From Ornithodoros turicata (lineage: Eukaryota > Arthropoda > Arachnida > Ixodida > Argasidae): a stretch of DNA of 64,000 bases. Shown here piece by piece: positions 11,696-23,039 of the stretch; position 1 is the first letter of the stretch, and the number at the start of each line of letters is the position of its first letter. The stretch lies in NCBI RefSeq assembly GCF_037126465.1, contig NC_088201.1:190924031-190988030 (forward strand), written 5' to 3'. The notes under the pieces were generated by a model, which was not told the origin of the DNA, ran no database searches, and saw only the letters and a program-made list of their open reading frames with translations. The position numbers and the translations under genes were made by a program.

Positions 11696-12740
11696 CTACT
11701 CATGTCTAGTTTACCCGCGTCTTTTTTTAATGTTAACTATCCACCCCGTCCACGAGCGACGACACACTTGACAGGACCACTAGCACAGAATTTATGACCT
11801 ACACCCTGTGTCCGCAACAAGAAAGGCAAATCCGCATATCGTCTTCACTTCCCGCCACCGTGTTTGCGCCTCAGATTGACTGTCCTTTCTGGTGAAAAGT
11901 TAACAATCTTCCTTCGATTGACAAAGAACAGAGCTCGTTCGAAATGTCCTGTTTGTATAACTGCTTTCTTTGTATGTTCATATGAATAGTGGAACTAGTG
12001 CATTACGAAAAGGCACAATAGTGACTGCACTGGGAGATGGAGTGTCCTTCATGCGGCGATTAGTGTGTTGCACTGGGCTGGACTCGAGAAATGGTCTGAA
12101 AAGCTCAGGTAAAGGTGCACAGTATAATAACCATGGGGAACCATATTCCACAAAGAAAACGTTGGTTGCCTGGGGAAATTTCGGAGTTCAATTCAAGAAA
12201 TTAACTTTCTCTCAATTGAAATGAAATAAAAATGTTACCAATATGTGGCAAAAGTTATTGGCAGAAAAAAAATCCTTGACCGCATCTCTCTCCGGGGCCT
12301 ACGTTTTTTACTACGAGTTTCTATCATGGTTGGTGGACCACCCCGTATAACAAGTCTGGCAATCACATGATTTTCACACGGATACGGTCTTCTTTCTTTC
12401 TACAGGTATCTGTTCAACCGAACACTATCGTTCATGGTGTCGTACAGTCGCTCCAGTTCTTGCAACTTATAGCGAAAGCAACAAACGGGTTGGTGTGAAT
12501 GCCAGATGAGTAAAGTGCGAACTTCTCGAGCACACCATCAAACTTTCGCGTCCACAATGTTGTTGAGAACGAGTTCGCAGTTGTTTGCACCGCCCAATAG
12601 CTCTGTGGATTACCTCGGTTGGACTGAACCCTCATAGCCGGCCACCGTAACTGGATCTTCTCGAAACAGGGGAAGCCACCAGGAAAGTCGGAGGAAGCCT
12701 CAGCTTTCATCGAATGAGGAGCACGATACCCCATCTACGT
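11696..12740. other. Intronic sequence with an unassigned minus-strand frame
   Basis: No clear gene. A minus-strand open frame at 12432-12734 (100 codons, with FEKIQLRWPAMRVQSNRGN) has protein-like composition and may be a transposase remnant, but I cannot name the family. 11970-12224 (+) is a second anonymous frame. Confidence 0.3.
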
Positions 12741-12746
12741 AGATAG

Positions 12747-12901
12747 CAGGGGCGAATTTAGGGGGGAGGGGTCCGGATGTCCTGACCCCTCTCAATTCCA
12801 GACTTGAACATAGTGTTCAATGGACCAATCCCAGCATGCACCTGGCACTTGTCTATATCCATAGCGGACCCCCCCTCGGAAAAATCCTAGATCCGCCCCT
12901 G
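12747..12901. mobile_element. hAT-type MITE, 155 bp
   Basis: Terminal inverted repeats CAGGGGCGAATTTAGG and CCTAGATCCGCCCCTG, with a perfect 8-bp target-site duplication GTAGATAG at 12739-12746 and 12902-12909. The 8-bp duplication and the CAGGGGCGGAT end are characteristic of the hAT superfamily. No coding capacity. Confidence 0.93.
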
Positions 12902-13335
12902 GTAGATAGGACAGGTTTTTGCCACATCTACGTCACAAAAATGGCTGCGCCCATGGCTTGGTTTGATTCCTTTGATTAATTAACATTCCTAATAAGAGGA
13001 AAAAATTAAGAAACGTAGGTGCATTTCGGGGCATTTGGATCTTCTCGTTCTGAATATCACAACCGTTTCAACACATCGGAAAATCGGCGCAGCTGACCTT
13101 TAACATGAGTTATACGAGTTATCATTACCAAATACTCTACAGTACCAGTCTTCTAAGTCTATTACCAGTCTTACTTCGATTCCAGCAGACGACGTCCAAG
13201 TAACACAGATGATTTCTACCGAGTGGTGGCGCTGTGTAAAACACGGCCTCTCCTCGGAGGCGATAATGGTACAGCTCCTTCGCACGCGACACCCCCGATA
13301 GGGACAGACCGGCAATGGAGAGGAGATTTCAGACA

Positions 13336-13932
13336 AGTATGTTGCAGTTAGTTTGCTGTCTTGCTTATTGTACCTGTGTTCGACATTTTACACGACAAAA
13401 TAAGAGCAAAGTGTCCCCTTTCCAGGATTCCAGCTCCTCTATTTCTGTCTTATTCGGGAACGTAGCACCCTTCAGGCGATTTCATGAGATGTTCCAAGCC
13501 CACTGTCACGTTTTAACCATAGGGTTCTCAACAGAGCTACGTTTGCGCAAAACAGATATAATCAGATTACTGTGACTAGACATTCCGTTTCAGAAGTTCG
13601 ATCCCTGCAGTGTCACCTTTTTCTTTTTCCTCAGCGAAGCATTAGGTCAGGTATTTGTGGATAGCGAATAGCTTTGGAGTCATTATGTAGCAACGAAAGC
13701 AAAACCGAAATAATGTTATGGCGAATTCGGGTGGTCATTTTGTGGCAACTTTTTTGCGAGGTCTCGAGCAGTCCTGTTCGCTTGATCAAAGCGAACCAAT
13801 GTTGTATGTTCACGTGGCGCTTTCCGAGCGCCCGCTTTCCGAGCTTTCCGCTTTCCGAGCGCGCTTATTTTGTCGTGTAAAATGTCGAACACAGGTACAA
13901 TAAGCAAGACAGCAAACTAACTGCAACATACT
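13336..13932. repeat. Perfect 69-bp inverted repeat with 459-bp spacer
   Basis: 13336-13404 and 13864-13932 are exact reverse complements over 69 bases (outer end AGTATGTTGCAGTTAG, inner end GACAAAATAAG). The spacer has no recognised gene; near its right end are short repeats of 'gctttccgagc' (13826-13860). The right arm directly abuts a SINE fragment. Either a young MITE or a local inverted duplication. Confidence 0.93.
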
Positions 13933-14110
13933 GGTTTTTCCTGGGTTTTCCTCAGACGCTTTCAGACATATGTCGGCACAGTTCCCTTAGAAGTCGGCCC
14001 AGGACGCACATTCCCCCAGGGCGTGAGTCGTGACGTTGCCCACATATGTGAGGCCGACAACGGCAAGCCCTATCACCACTACCACCACCACCATCCGAGC
14101 GCCCGCAATT
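13933..14110 (+). mobile_element. tRNA-SINE tail fragment
   Basis: Contains 'cctgggttttcctcagac', 'agacatatgtcggcacag', 'agaagtcggcccaggacgc' and a 3' tail 'gaggccgacaacggcaagcc' followed by a CAC-rich run. It matches the SINE copies at 5990-6230 and 18791-19076 (minus). The tRNA-like head is missing; the fragment begins at the inverted-repeat boundary. Confidence 0.8.
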
Positions 14111-14690
14111 TCCCAACTAGCGCTTTTCTCGCCGGGTCTCGAAACGATCGAGCAGAGGGTTGCCCAACTATATCCGGTGTCGTCATATCCTCACTGCAAG
14201 GTAGGCGAGGGCCCGCATTGGTTGGAACGTCGAAGTTCACGTGGGTTAGCAGACGACGGAACCTGACGACGAGTGACCGCGATAGCCCTAGCGGGATCCA
14301 AACGGCTAAAACCCCTATATTCCAGGCACTAATGTTCGGGTGGCAACGGTCACGTGACCCAGCGCGGGCAATTTCCAAGCAATTTCCGAGCGTCAGGCCG
14401 TGCTGCCGTGAAATGATTACCTGAATTCGCCATTACCATACAATGTTTCCCTTCTCAGGATATTTTTTGTGCGTCTGTTGTTACATGCATGTGTGCTTTC
14501 TTTTGAGATGGGTGCAAGGAAACTTTTGCATTGTTATGCCGTACTTGTCGAACGAGGAAGACCATTCATCTATCAATGTTACATCTTCATCCGTCCCCTG
14601 GGCCTTGTAGGACAAAAACAGTTTAAGCATATTTATGTTATTGTATCTCGTGCTCCTGTGTTCCACTTTCTACCTTAAAAACTTTGGACA
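14111..14690. other. Intronic sequence, no gene recognised
   Basis: GC-rich, with short local repeats ('gcaatttccaagcaatttccgag' region near 14367). No supported feature. Confidence 0.3.
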
Positions 14691-14697
14691 CCCTAAT

Positions 14698-15300
14698 TCA
14701 TACGACATTCAGCTGTTTCACATAAAAAAGACACCGGCATAACGGTTCATGCTCGGTGTAGATGGACTTTCCAGAGCGCATGTAAAAAACATTGTGGTGT
14801 TTCCGCAGCATAGCATTCTGGATGGCATATGGATGATGGCAAAACATAGTTCCCTGTAGACTTACTGATGAGTAACTATCTACAGGAAGTACTTTTTCTA
14901 GCGTTTTTGTACAGCAAGCAGATAAACTGCGGCAACACCGTGCTAGTGTGACTCCATCAATCGTGACACGCGGTGCTGTCATCCACGGTGGCAGTGTCTT
15001 TTCGACTCGACGACAGCAATAATTTGAAAACGGAAATTCGATTTCGTCAGCATGGTTATAAATAAAGCTGTTGGTGTTGTTGTGTAGAAGCGTGCACAGT
15101 GAGTCATTCGATCTGCCATCTGTTGTGGTATATAGCCTAAACGCAAAACCGTGTCCATATAGAAAGCGCTTATGGCGCCCCGATGACGGGCTTGACGCGT
15201 ACTTGTGACGGGGATGACAAGCTTTGCTGCCACGCGCTACCTGCGCTACCGCGCAGGATGCTGTGAGGGACATTCTGTCATCGTCAATCAGGACCAACAT
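14698..15300 (-). CDS. Orphan 200-codon open frame, function unknown
   Basis: The longest uninterrupted frame outside retroelements: an ATG at the right end, 200 codons, stop at 14698. It is rich in Cys, His and Arg (for example RCCRSLSACCTKTLEK), with no recognised domain, signal peptide or membrane segment. No splice sites or promoter were identified. It lies antisense within an intron of the host gene. It could be a real single-exon gene, a transposon remnant or a chance frame; chance is the most economical reading. Confidence 0.2.
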   Translation of the reverse strand: MLVLIDDDRMSLTASCAVAQVARGSKACHPRHKYASSPSSGRHKRFLYGHGFAFRLYTTTDGRSNDSLCTLLHNNTNSFIYNHADEIEFPFSNYCCRRVEKTLPPWMTAPRVTIDGVTLARCCRSLSACCTKTLEKVLPVDSYSSVSLQGTMFCHHPYAIQNAMLRKHHNVFYMRSGKSIYTEHEPLCRCLFYVKQLNVV

Positions 15301-15567
15301 AGATGAACACCATCTCCTCCACAGGCTCGTGATATTGGATCATGCGTGCAATTATGCCGCTGCATAATTAAACAGTTGCTTAGCACTCCGGCAGTTAATA
15401 TTTTTATTTAGTGCTCTCCTCTAATGTGAAGTCGTCACCCTGGCAATGGTGGCCTCTGGGCATTTTTGCTTAGTGTAGTGCTTCCTGCGTCTGCTTTTGT
15501 TTCAATCTGGTGAAAAGATGTGTTTCAGGTCGGACCCACTTACTACACCTCCCGCTCTCTAATTTAG
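15301..15567. other. Intron end before exon 15568
   Basis: Ends with a polypyrimidine stretch (cacctcccgctctct) and the acceptor aatttag immediately upstream of the exon. No other feature. Confidence 0.5.
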
Positions 15568-15722
15568 GGTATTGCTGAACCCGGCAGTCGTGGAATATAT
15601 AAGCTCAGGAAATCGACGTACCAAGAAGAAAACCCCTGTCTGTACCTGGGACCACCTCAAGCGACACCCAGCAATGACAGCCCTGCAGGTTACGAGTTTG
15701 GGTTCAAGCAGGACGGCCACTG
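15568..15722 (+). CDS. Core exon of the secreted tick gene (phase 0 to 2)
   Basis: A 155-nt exon with a good polypyrimidine tract and acceptor (aatttag) and a gtgagt donor at 15723. It begins in phase 0, exactly as needed after the Thr-rich cassettes, and leaves two bases (TG) to be completed as Trp by the next exon. Encoded features in order: GIAEPGSRGIYKLRKS (basic), one Cys in NPCLYLGPP, a sequon NDS, and YEFGFKQDGHW. The single Cys presumably pairs with a Cys of the last exon. The family is not recognised. Phase agreement with both neighbours is the main support. Confidence 0.72.
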
Positions 15723-16784
15723 GTGAGTACCTTAGACATTGAGGCTATTATAAGTTTTTACCGTTTCAATATTTCAGATAATGTAGTTGGCGTGTTTTAC
15801 AACCATAGTCTCTACGAATTTTTGCAGCAAAGCATCGAAGAGAGATACTGGGAGGATGATAACATTTCCTCTTACTCTGTTGAAGCAGCACAGCTGGTCC
15901 GTCGACGAAAAATGTTGTCATTTATTCCATGTACTCTACCACTCAATCACGCATCGTTCAGCCGCGAGCTCGTAACTTATCAACACGTTGACCCAAGGGA
16001 ACTCTTTACGAATGCCACAGCATGCAGCAGTTAGCACTCCTCTCTTTCTTTCCACAAGGAAGTGAACTATGAACAATAACGGCTCGATTTTGATTATAAC
16101 ATTTGGGTTGCTTCATCCATTAGGTTCTCTGAGATTTCTCTTTGTCTCTGCTAAAACGAACCCTTAAAACAATGACTGATAATGTGCTTCCTTTTCGTGG
16201 TTTTTCTGGCCGGACAATTTTTACGTTCGAGGAAAACAAGAACACGTGTATGTTCTTATATCGCTCCATACAACTTTTCCTAGGATTCACAGTGTTAATT
16301 TTTGTAACAGTGATCCTCAGAAGCGATGACTGAGGGGCGGTAGCTCAATGGAACGCTGTAAGATCGCGAGAGTACACGTGTAGTAAACATTGCAATATCC
16401 CTTATGGTCCGAATAACAGTATCGTTGCGGCTTTTGACACTGACGTTTGTCATTCATGCTGACTCTGGCTCCTAGAAGAGAGTATAGTATAAATTATTTC
16501 GGTATCAAAATCGATGGTAAAATCAAACATATCAAAAAGTTACTGTGTTGTTTGGATTGCTTGTTTAAAGCGTCCTTGATGAAATTTACTGGGTACAGAT
16601 GCTGGAAAAACAGAGAAACGGGAAAGCTATTCTCTTTCGTTCACTGTCATTTTCCTTTTTGCCATTGGAAGTATCACTACTCTAGATACTCAAACAAAAC
16701 ATAGATTCGTCAGAAAGAGATGTTTTATGTACAGCTGTCAGTAACTTGTGAAGCGTACCGACAGTACAGTTTTCGCCTTTACAG
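15723..16784. other. Intron of 1.06 kb
   Basis: Bounded by gtgagt (15723) and cctttacag (16784). Contains short frames with no recognised domain, and at about 16333-16352 a 'gcggtagctcaatgg' stretch resembling a pol III A box with no matching B box, probably a SINE-head remnant. Confidence 0.5.
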
Positions 16785-16843
16785 GGACAGAAGGCATGGG
16801 AAGATGTATCGCGACGGCGATGACATCAAGCTCTTCGATGATG
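16785..16843 (+). CDS. Short charged exon of the secreted tick gene (phase 2 to 1)
   Basis: A 59-nt exon with acceptor tttacag and donor gtaagt. Its first G completes the Trp codon begun in the previous exon. It then reads DRRHGKMYRDGDDIKLFDD and leaves a single G. The other two frames give a stop or a low-complexity Met/Ser run, so the phase is unambiguous. The G is completed by AT of the exon at 42347 to give Asp. Highly charged, no Cys. Confidence 0.72.
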
Positions 16844-18612
16844 GTAAGTACTCCACATATGATAGAGTCAATAGAAAAAAAGAAATCACTTTCCTGTAGT
16901 GAGAGAATATGACGTACTGCCTCTAAAGCGGTGCATTCTGTGTCGCGGTGAGACGAGAAAAAGGAGAAAATTGAATGATGTGGTGAACGGATGCCCAAAG
17001 AAGGTTGCACAGAGACGAAGCCTGAGACATAAGCAATAAAAGTGCGTGCACCAATTTGCTGATGACTACTGAAGGAAGCAACACTAGTGAATCAGAACAC
17101 CAATGACCCGCGCCTTTCCTCCCGCCCCTTTCCCGTATAGCCAATTAATTGAATGTTAAGAAAATTACGTCTAGAATGTTGCATCCTTTCCGATTTTTTC
17201 GGTCATAGACGAATATCAATCCAAATCCAATCAATCAATAAACCGAATCTTTATAATTAGAGGAAAACGAAAACATGACATATCGGGAGCCTGTCATCCT
17301 TTTCCTGGGAATATCGAACAGTAAAATACACTAGGAAGAAAATACACAAGAATACACTTTGTAAACTAATTTATATATCCAATTTTGGGTCACACAGTTC
17401 ATTCATTAAGGACCCAGCAGCATCACTTCGTTGCATCGCGGGCTTGCCATCACGGTTTCCTGTAATACGCTCCTAATCACGGTCAACCAATCGCAACTAC
17501 AAGAACAAGAGCTGGTGACGTAACAACAAAATGAGGAGGAACTACTTCAAATAGACACAGAAATATCTAAAATGGCTAAAGGAGAAATAGATCAATTTCT
17601 GGTATCGAAGTGTTTCTGCATAAACGCTGCATATCAACAATGTAATCATCACCATCATTATTATCAGGAGGAGTGCTGCGCACTGCGTCTACACATGGCG
17701 AGAGCCAAACAGAGAACCGACTCTTGGCACGCACTCGCTGCGTGTGTCACACGGAGGCAGCGAAGACGTTTCGTTCTCGCGTCCATTTGTTTGTAACTGT
17801 TCCACTGGGAGGGGGCACGTTAGCTTTCCACAATCATCACAAGCTCTGCTGTTTTGCACGATACGTGAAAGTGCCATGTGTGATTTATGCTCCAGCTTTT
17901 TAACCATGGTGCAATAGTAGCTGGGAGGTACATATACTTGGAAGGAATAAGATATTTTTGGAATTCACCGTGAAAAAATATGCGCGAGCGATGGGTCCAG
18001 ATATAACGATTCTCGCATCACCTCCCTCTCAATCGACGAAGGAGAGTACCACTCACGAATGCCGAAATATTTTGCTGCTTCAGGGTATAGATGTTGTCCG
18101 CAAAGTCCAGCGAGGCTTCGAGCTTCCAATACTTACAATACTTACAATATTTGATGAGAATGTTACAGAGAGACGTAGTTTCTGTACTTAGATATGTAGC
18201 CAAAATAAATGGGTACTGCATACTCTAATAGGGTGGATGTTCCTTCATGTGCAGTCAGTTTAGAAGGATCGTTATTTCCCCTGTTAACCACATTCTCTCG
18301 CACCGCGTCAAGCGAGACAAGGAACCGCCGATTCTATGTTCAAGACGAAGATCCAGGTGCAAGGTTCTCACGTTTCCGGATAAAATAAATTCGTTTTGCG
18401 ATTTATTATATTCTTTCACAACGTTAATTCATGACAAGGCCTTCTGTAAATCGGTTTATAGACTGGTGGCGACATAAAAAGTCCTTTTTGTTTCCCCCGT
18501 TTCCTCAAAAGACACCTCTTTTCACAGACCTTGCTTTTTCGTATCTGGTACTTAGAAACTCATTGCTTATGCTGAGACCTATCAAGCTGATGTTACAGTG
18601 TTCCGAAAGCTG
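16844..18612. other. Start of the 25.5 kb intron, no gene recognised
   Basis: AT-rich intronic sequence with several short frames on both strands, none with recognisable motifs or splice sites in phase. The intron that starts here (gtaagt at 16844) ends at 42346 and contains most of the mobile elements listed. Confidence 0.4.
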
Positions 18613-20154
18613 TACCCAAGCAGCACACAATATTCGGCCCATATTGGCTGGTCATTGGCAATACCGGTCAATATGGGACTAGTTTTGCCGAGATTACCCC
18701 ATATTAGCCCAAACTGGGTGGGGAAAATCCTGGCAATATGGGCCCCATGTGCCTGTGTACACACCATATTGAGTGAAAATGTAGAAAATGGTCTTTTTTT
18801 TAATTCCGTGTTAGCGCCGCGAAGCAACTGTGGCTATGAGCGGAGTATAGGCGTGGACAGATGAAGAGAGGACAGCAGGAAGGAGTGGGGGACAGGGGGG
18901 TTAGTATGCGTCCTGGGCCGACTTCAAGGGGAACTGTGCCGACATCCATCTGAAAAGTCTTCGGAAAACCCAGGGAAAACCTCAGACAGGACAGCCGGTG
19001 ACAGGATTCGAACCCGTGTCACCTCCCAGTCTTGGCGTGGAAAGCGATCACTCTAACCACTATGCCACGGGAGCTGGTAGAAAATGACCTGTACCTATGT
19101 TGCACAAATGCCCAAGCCGCAGAGCAAGATTGGACAGTGAAGCGTGTAAAATGCCCAATCCAATATGCTGTTACATCCAACAACTTCCCGCAGATTGTAT
19201 ACATTGTTCAAAACAGTCAACATACGTGGCAATCTCATTATAACATTCACTTGAACTCAACAACTCAACTTTCCACTTATTCGAAGCAGCCGCCATCTTG
19301 TTTTGCGATGCCAATGCCAACCGGTCGAACCGACTAAGAGCATGGTCGTTTGAGCAAAATCACGAGACCTACAACTAAATCGGATCTACTCTAAAAAACT
19401 AGTCAGATCGGATGTTTCGTATGGGCTAAAATGTCGCTGGTTCCTCTAACACATTTGTGGCAGGTCAAGTAGAGAACACAATGTTTCATGCGAGGGGATG
19501 ACTCTTCTGTAAGTTAGGTGTTTTCATGTTACTGCAGGCAGTGTGAGTTGCTGAGACGTATGTACATCACTGTCACGAAAGTGTTTCACTACTTTGTACT
19601 CTCAGAGCGGTTAAAAAACTTTATGATGCACACACCATTGTGATCCCAATGAAGGCTCCTGTGCGATCTTTGGCATTCATAGATCCATGGGCCAGCCTGG
19701 GTCCTTCAGCAAGACAGGCATAGCACTGTTCTTTTTTGGGCGATGCATTGATGTTTTTATAATGCTATGCAATATGGATCTATAAGAAGATCTGCAGGAA
19801 TGAAAACGTAAAAGAAGTGAGAAGTAATATCAGTGGTGGATATTAAACCGGATAATGCTTTGCTATTAGACAGACTCCCCATTAGCATTATCACGAAAGT
19901 ATGGGTGCAATATGGTCAAAATAGGGGATATGTTTATTAAAAAGAAAAAAAAGGCAAAGGAGAAAGGTCAGACAGGCCAAGGCCGACTTGCTATTCCCAA
20001 AAGAAAAAAAAAGAAGCAGAAAAGGAGAAGGTCAAAACGGGCTTGCCAATATCGGCAGCCTATAGTGGTCCAGTATGAAGCCTGGTTGCACTCCCCATAT
20101 TGGTCTCATATTGAGAGTCCATATTGGACCAATATTGGCGTGCTGCTTGGGGTA
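18613..20154. mobile_element. TIR element, CCCAAGCAGCAC family, copy 2
   Basis: The left end TACCCAAGCAGCACACAATA and the right end GGCGTGCTGCTTGGGGTA are inverted, with ATATTGG-type palindromes near both ends. Interior blocks match copy 1 (for example 'gcaagattggac', 'gtgaagcgtgtaaaatgcc', 'aaatgtcgctggttcc'). A TA pair flanks both ends. Interrupted by a SINE at 18791-19076. Confidence 0.85.
18791..19076 (-). mobile_element. tRNA-derived SINE, nearly complete
   Basis: On the minus strand it starts with a tRNA-like head at 19076 (A box tggcatagtgg, B box ggttcgaatcc), continues with 'tttccctgggttttccgaag' and 'cggcacagttccccttgaag', and ends in an A-rich tail (the T run at 18793-18801). A 10-bp duplication GTAGAAAATG lies at 18781-18790 and 19077-19086. 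Copy 1 of the host element preserves the uninterrupted sequence. Confidence 0.92.
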
Positions 20155-20353
20155 GTGAATTATCAAAAACTACTGTGAAGGCATTGAGCGTATTCAAGGG
20201 AAACATGTTCATACTTGCGTTGGAGAGGAGATGTATATAGATGCCTGATTTATACCACATAATTTCCCAATCTTGACCACTTTTCTTGCTCAGAACCCAA
20301 CTATAGCGCCCTTTGTCACAACAGAACACGCGAACAGAAAAAACCTCGGCCGT

Positions 20354-20896
20354 TCATTTTCTTCTTACTAAAAACCTGCGATACCGGTGATGGCTGGTCA
20401 GATAGAAATATCCGTCCACTTTCTTGCTGTCAAAATCTTCTAAATAGAGGACAGCAGGCGACATGTTCCTCAGGCAGGACGTGGTGGACATCTGATGTGA
20501 GCAGCTCCCTTTCGAGTTATTTTCAAAGGCTTTTCTGTACAGCAGGACTCTCACCTTGTCGTCCACCAGGGTATGTCGGGTTTCCCATTAATTTTAAAGG
20601 ATAACGTTAGTGTTCTAGAATTCACTTTGGATGGATTTATGGGCAGTTTTTTATGTTTGATGTTGTAATCATGTATCATGTTGGGCAGTCTGGGAAGGCA
20701 GTGGTATTTTCCAGTCACCCTAAAATATCTGAATATTCTGGCGTGTAAAGTACGAACAGAGCGTTCCACCTCGGCCGCCTTGATGTCAGTGAATGTGGAA
20801 TATAGTTCACCCTTCTTTCGTGCGAGGTACTCCTTTATGGTATTGTAGAATTCACCTCTTCTGTCGGATAATATGTATTTATCATTAAGTATGATG
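20354..20896 (-). pseudogene. Maverick/Polinton-like integrase fragment
   Basis: On the minus strand the frame around 20551-20896 contains YILSDRRGEFYN (DDE second-Asp motif), STFTDIKAAEVERSVRTL (with the catalytic-Glu position in VER) and IFRYFRVTGKY. This follows the core integrase pattern of retroviral-like integrases in Mavericks/Polintons and of F54H12.3-like proteins. After a frameshift, 20354-20566 contains DDKVRVLLYRKAFE and LEDFDSKKVDGYFY, the SH3-like C-terminal part of the same family. The first catalytic Asp and everything N-terminal are missing: the frame runs into a TTAA MITE at 20897. Broken and not functional. The family call comes from motif pattern only. Confidence 0.65.
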
Positions 20897-20900
20897 TTAA

Positions 20901-21537
20901 AGTGACAGTCCGGTCGAAAACATAGGTCTGGGAAACACCGTCTTATGATTTCTAATACTCCTCAAAACAACTGGCAAAATATTTCAGAAAAAATCATATC
21001 GCACTATTTATAATCGATTTTTTTCTGTGCCGCAGTTGGCCCTGAGTAAAGGCCGCACCGAGCTCTCGCGTGCCGTGCATAACAGCAATGCCGCACCTGA
21101 CTTGTGCATGCTTGTTTGCGCGATATTTGGTTGTTGCGTGCTAGCATTTGCCCATTATAATGATTTTGAGTAGCAATCACACATTATGCACAGTAAAATG
21201 CAGAGTAGCATCAATGTAAACACAGGTCACGACGCAGCCTTTGGTTCAGTACACTCATAGAAAAAAACACCTCTCTGCATTCCCAGCAACGGCACAGTCC
21301 TCAGCTCCACTTTATCCCTTGGGGACGTCATGCTCACATGACGGCTGACGTACATAGAGGATCCCTGGGGCAAGAAGTATGCGAGGGAGAAAAACAAAAC
21401 CGGATGTCTTCAGAGGAGTAGATTTTATTCGGTGTCTCGAAAATCACGACATTTGATGAGCTGAAACTTTCCACAGAGCATGTAAACCTCCGTGACAGTT
21501 GAAAAAAATCAACTTCCGGTTTTCCCGGACTGCCCTT
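20901..21537. mobile_element. TTAA-flanked MITE (piggyBac-like), 637 bp
   Basis: Flanked by TTAA at 20897-20900 and 21538-21541. Ends AGTGACAGTCCGG and CCGGACTGCCCTT are inverted with two mismatches. TTAA duplication is the hallmark of piggyBac transposition. No coding sequence. It sits at the truncated end of the integrase pseudogene. Confidence 0.8.
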
Positions 21538-21544
21538 TTAATGT

Positions 21545-23030
21545 AAGATGTCATTTATCTTTCATCTGTCTGTCAGAAACTTTCTTCTTGATGGATGTTG
21601 CAGAATGCCCATGTCCACCTTTGTGAAAATAGTAATAGCTTTGTTTTTGCTCAAGTCGTGCATTTTTCTGTATCGCTATCATTCCTCGCCTCGTAACGCT
21701 CCCTGGGGTTTACCATATCATTCCATCAGCCACGACGCTACTGTGGCTTGCTGAGGCTTGCAAGATTTAGATTAAAAATACAATAGATTCTAGGCATTGT
21801 GAAACAAAAATGGTTTGTTCTCCATCTTACAATGAACTCTCATTGTTGGATATAGTCCTGAAACTGCTGCCATTGAAAAGATGTTCTGAACCAGTAAGAA
21901 CATTGATGTGTTTCTATGATGAGAACCCCAATGAAAAGATAGGGAACCTCCTTCAAGCAATTGGCATTAGTCATGTGATAGTCGATGATGCAAAGTTTGG
22001 TGGGAGACGTTTTTCCATTCACTGTCCAGTGCTACCATAAAGTTTACTCTGTCTCCAAATTCGTTTTGCGCACTTGGCGAAACATATTTCACCACGTCGA
22101 ATATTTGTGACGGCGGCATGTCCAGGATGTTTTTAACGTTCTTCAATGTGTTTGGCATGAACGTCGCTTTACCGCACATATAGCGCCCACTTAAAATACA
22201 GCAAGAAGAGTGACAGAAAGGAAAAGCGCTCTGGGGTGGGCATTATGTGTTTAGTTTGTGTCAAGAGAGCGAAAGAATTTGGTCTTACACGTATGCTAAA
22301 ATCTTTTTATTTAGACATCGACCTCTACATCCGAATTATGTTGCCAATACAGATCATCCAAGCAAAACGTGGTCCTGTTTTTCGTCTGTTGAAGTTTGTC
22401 CGACGCAAAAATGCCATCGAGCGTCTTCGTGTTGACGTGGCACACTATCCTGCTTGCAACTATTTGACATGATAGACTTGAATCGCTTCCATCATGATCC
22501 AACGAATAAATTTGCGAAGCTCCTCGTCTCCGTCTATCCAGACGAGGGTAATATGAGAATTGCCATATCTCGACCCGTCACTCGCGCATCTTCTTTTATG
22601 GTCAGTTGAAGTATATGGTTAATTTACACAAAGTACACGTACCAGGCGGGTGAACGTGTAGAATAGTTCTATTATTTTGAAAAACTCACGTGACCTCTAG
22701 CCTCGGGCGAATCATTGCAAGACGGTTGAATAGCTTTTTGCTTTTTGTTATCTCCCTTGGTGACGTGTGATGTAGAGCGAGACTGGCGAGGCTTTTCCTT
22801 TCTCCTCTGTTCTCTCCCCTCTCCCCCGTTGTTTTGGTTCATAGGCTCCGCTGTTTTGGCAGTTCTTGGTGGTTCTAGGTAGTTCTGGATTTTCGTTCGC
22901 GTCGAGTGAAATCATAAATAAGAAAACGTGAAACCATTGGCTGTTTCTGCCACGCGATGTACGTTATCTTTGGGATAGGTATCCAAACATCACAAAAAGG
23001 CAGTGGGCTGTTGGCTGCACCAAACAGGAA
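21545..23030. other. Coding-like fragments of unknown origin
   Basis: Several segments read like decayed coding DNA. On + at 21810-22037 a 76-codon frame contains LLDIVLKLLPLKRCSEP and NEKIGNLLQAIGISHVIV. On minus at 21967-22179 a frame contains TLKNVKNILDMPPSQIFDVV. On minus at about 22466-22625 there is a stop-terminated segment with SHITLVWIDGDEELRKFI, faintly like a PB1 domain. No splice sites link them and I cannot name a parent gene. Confidence 0.3.
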
Positions 23031-23039
23031 CATGTCATG

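Noticed and set aside
18990..19075. A tRNA gene on the minus strand
   Set aside because: A and B boxes are good, but it is flanked by a 10-bp target duplication together with a SINE body and A-rich tail.
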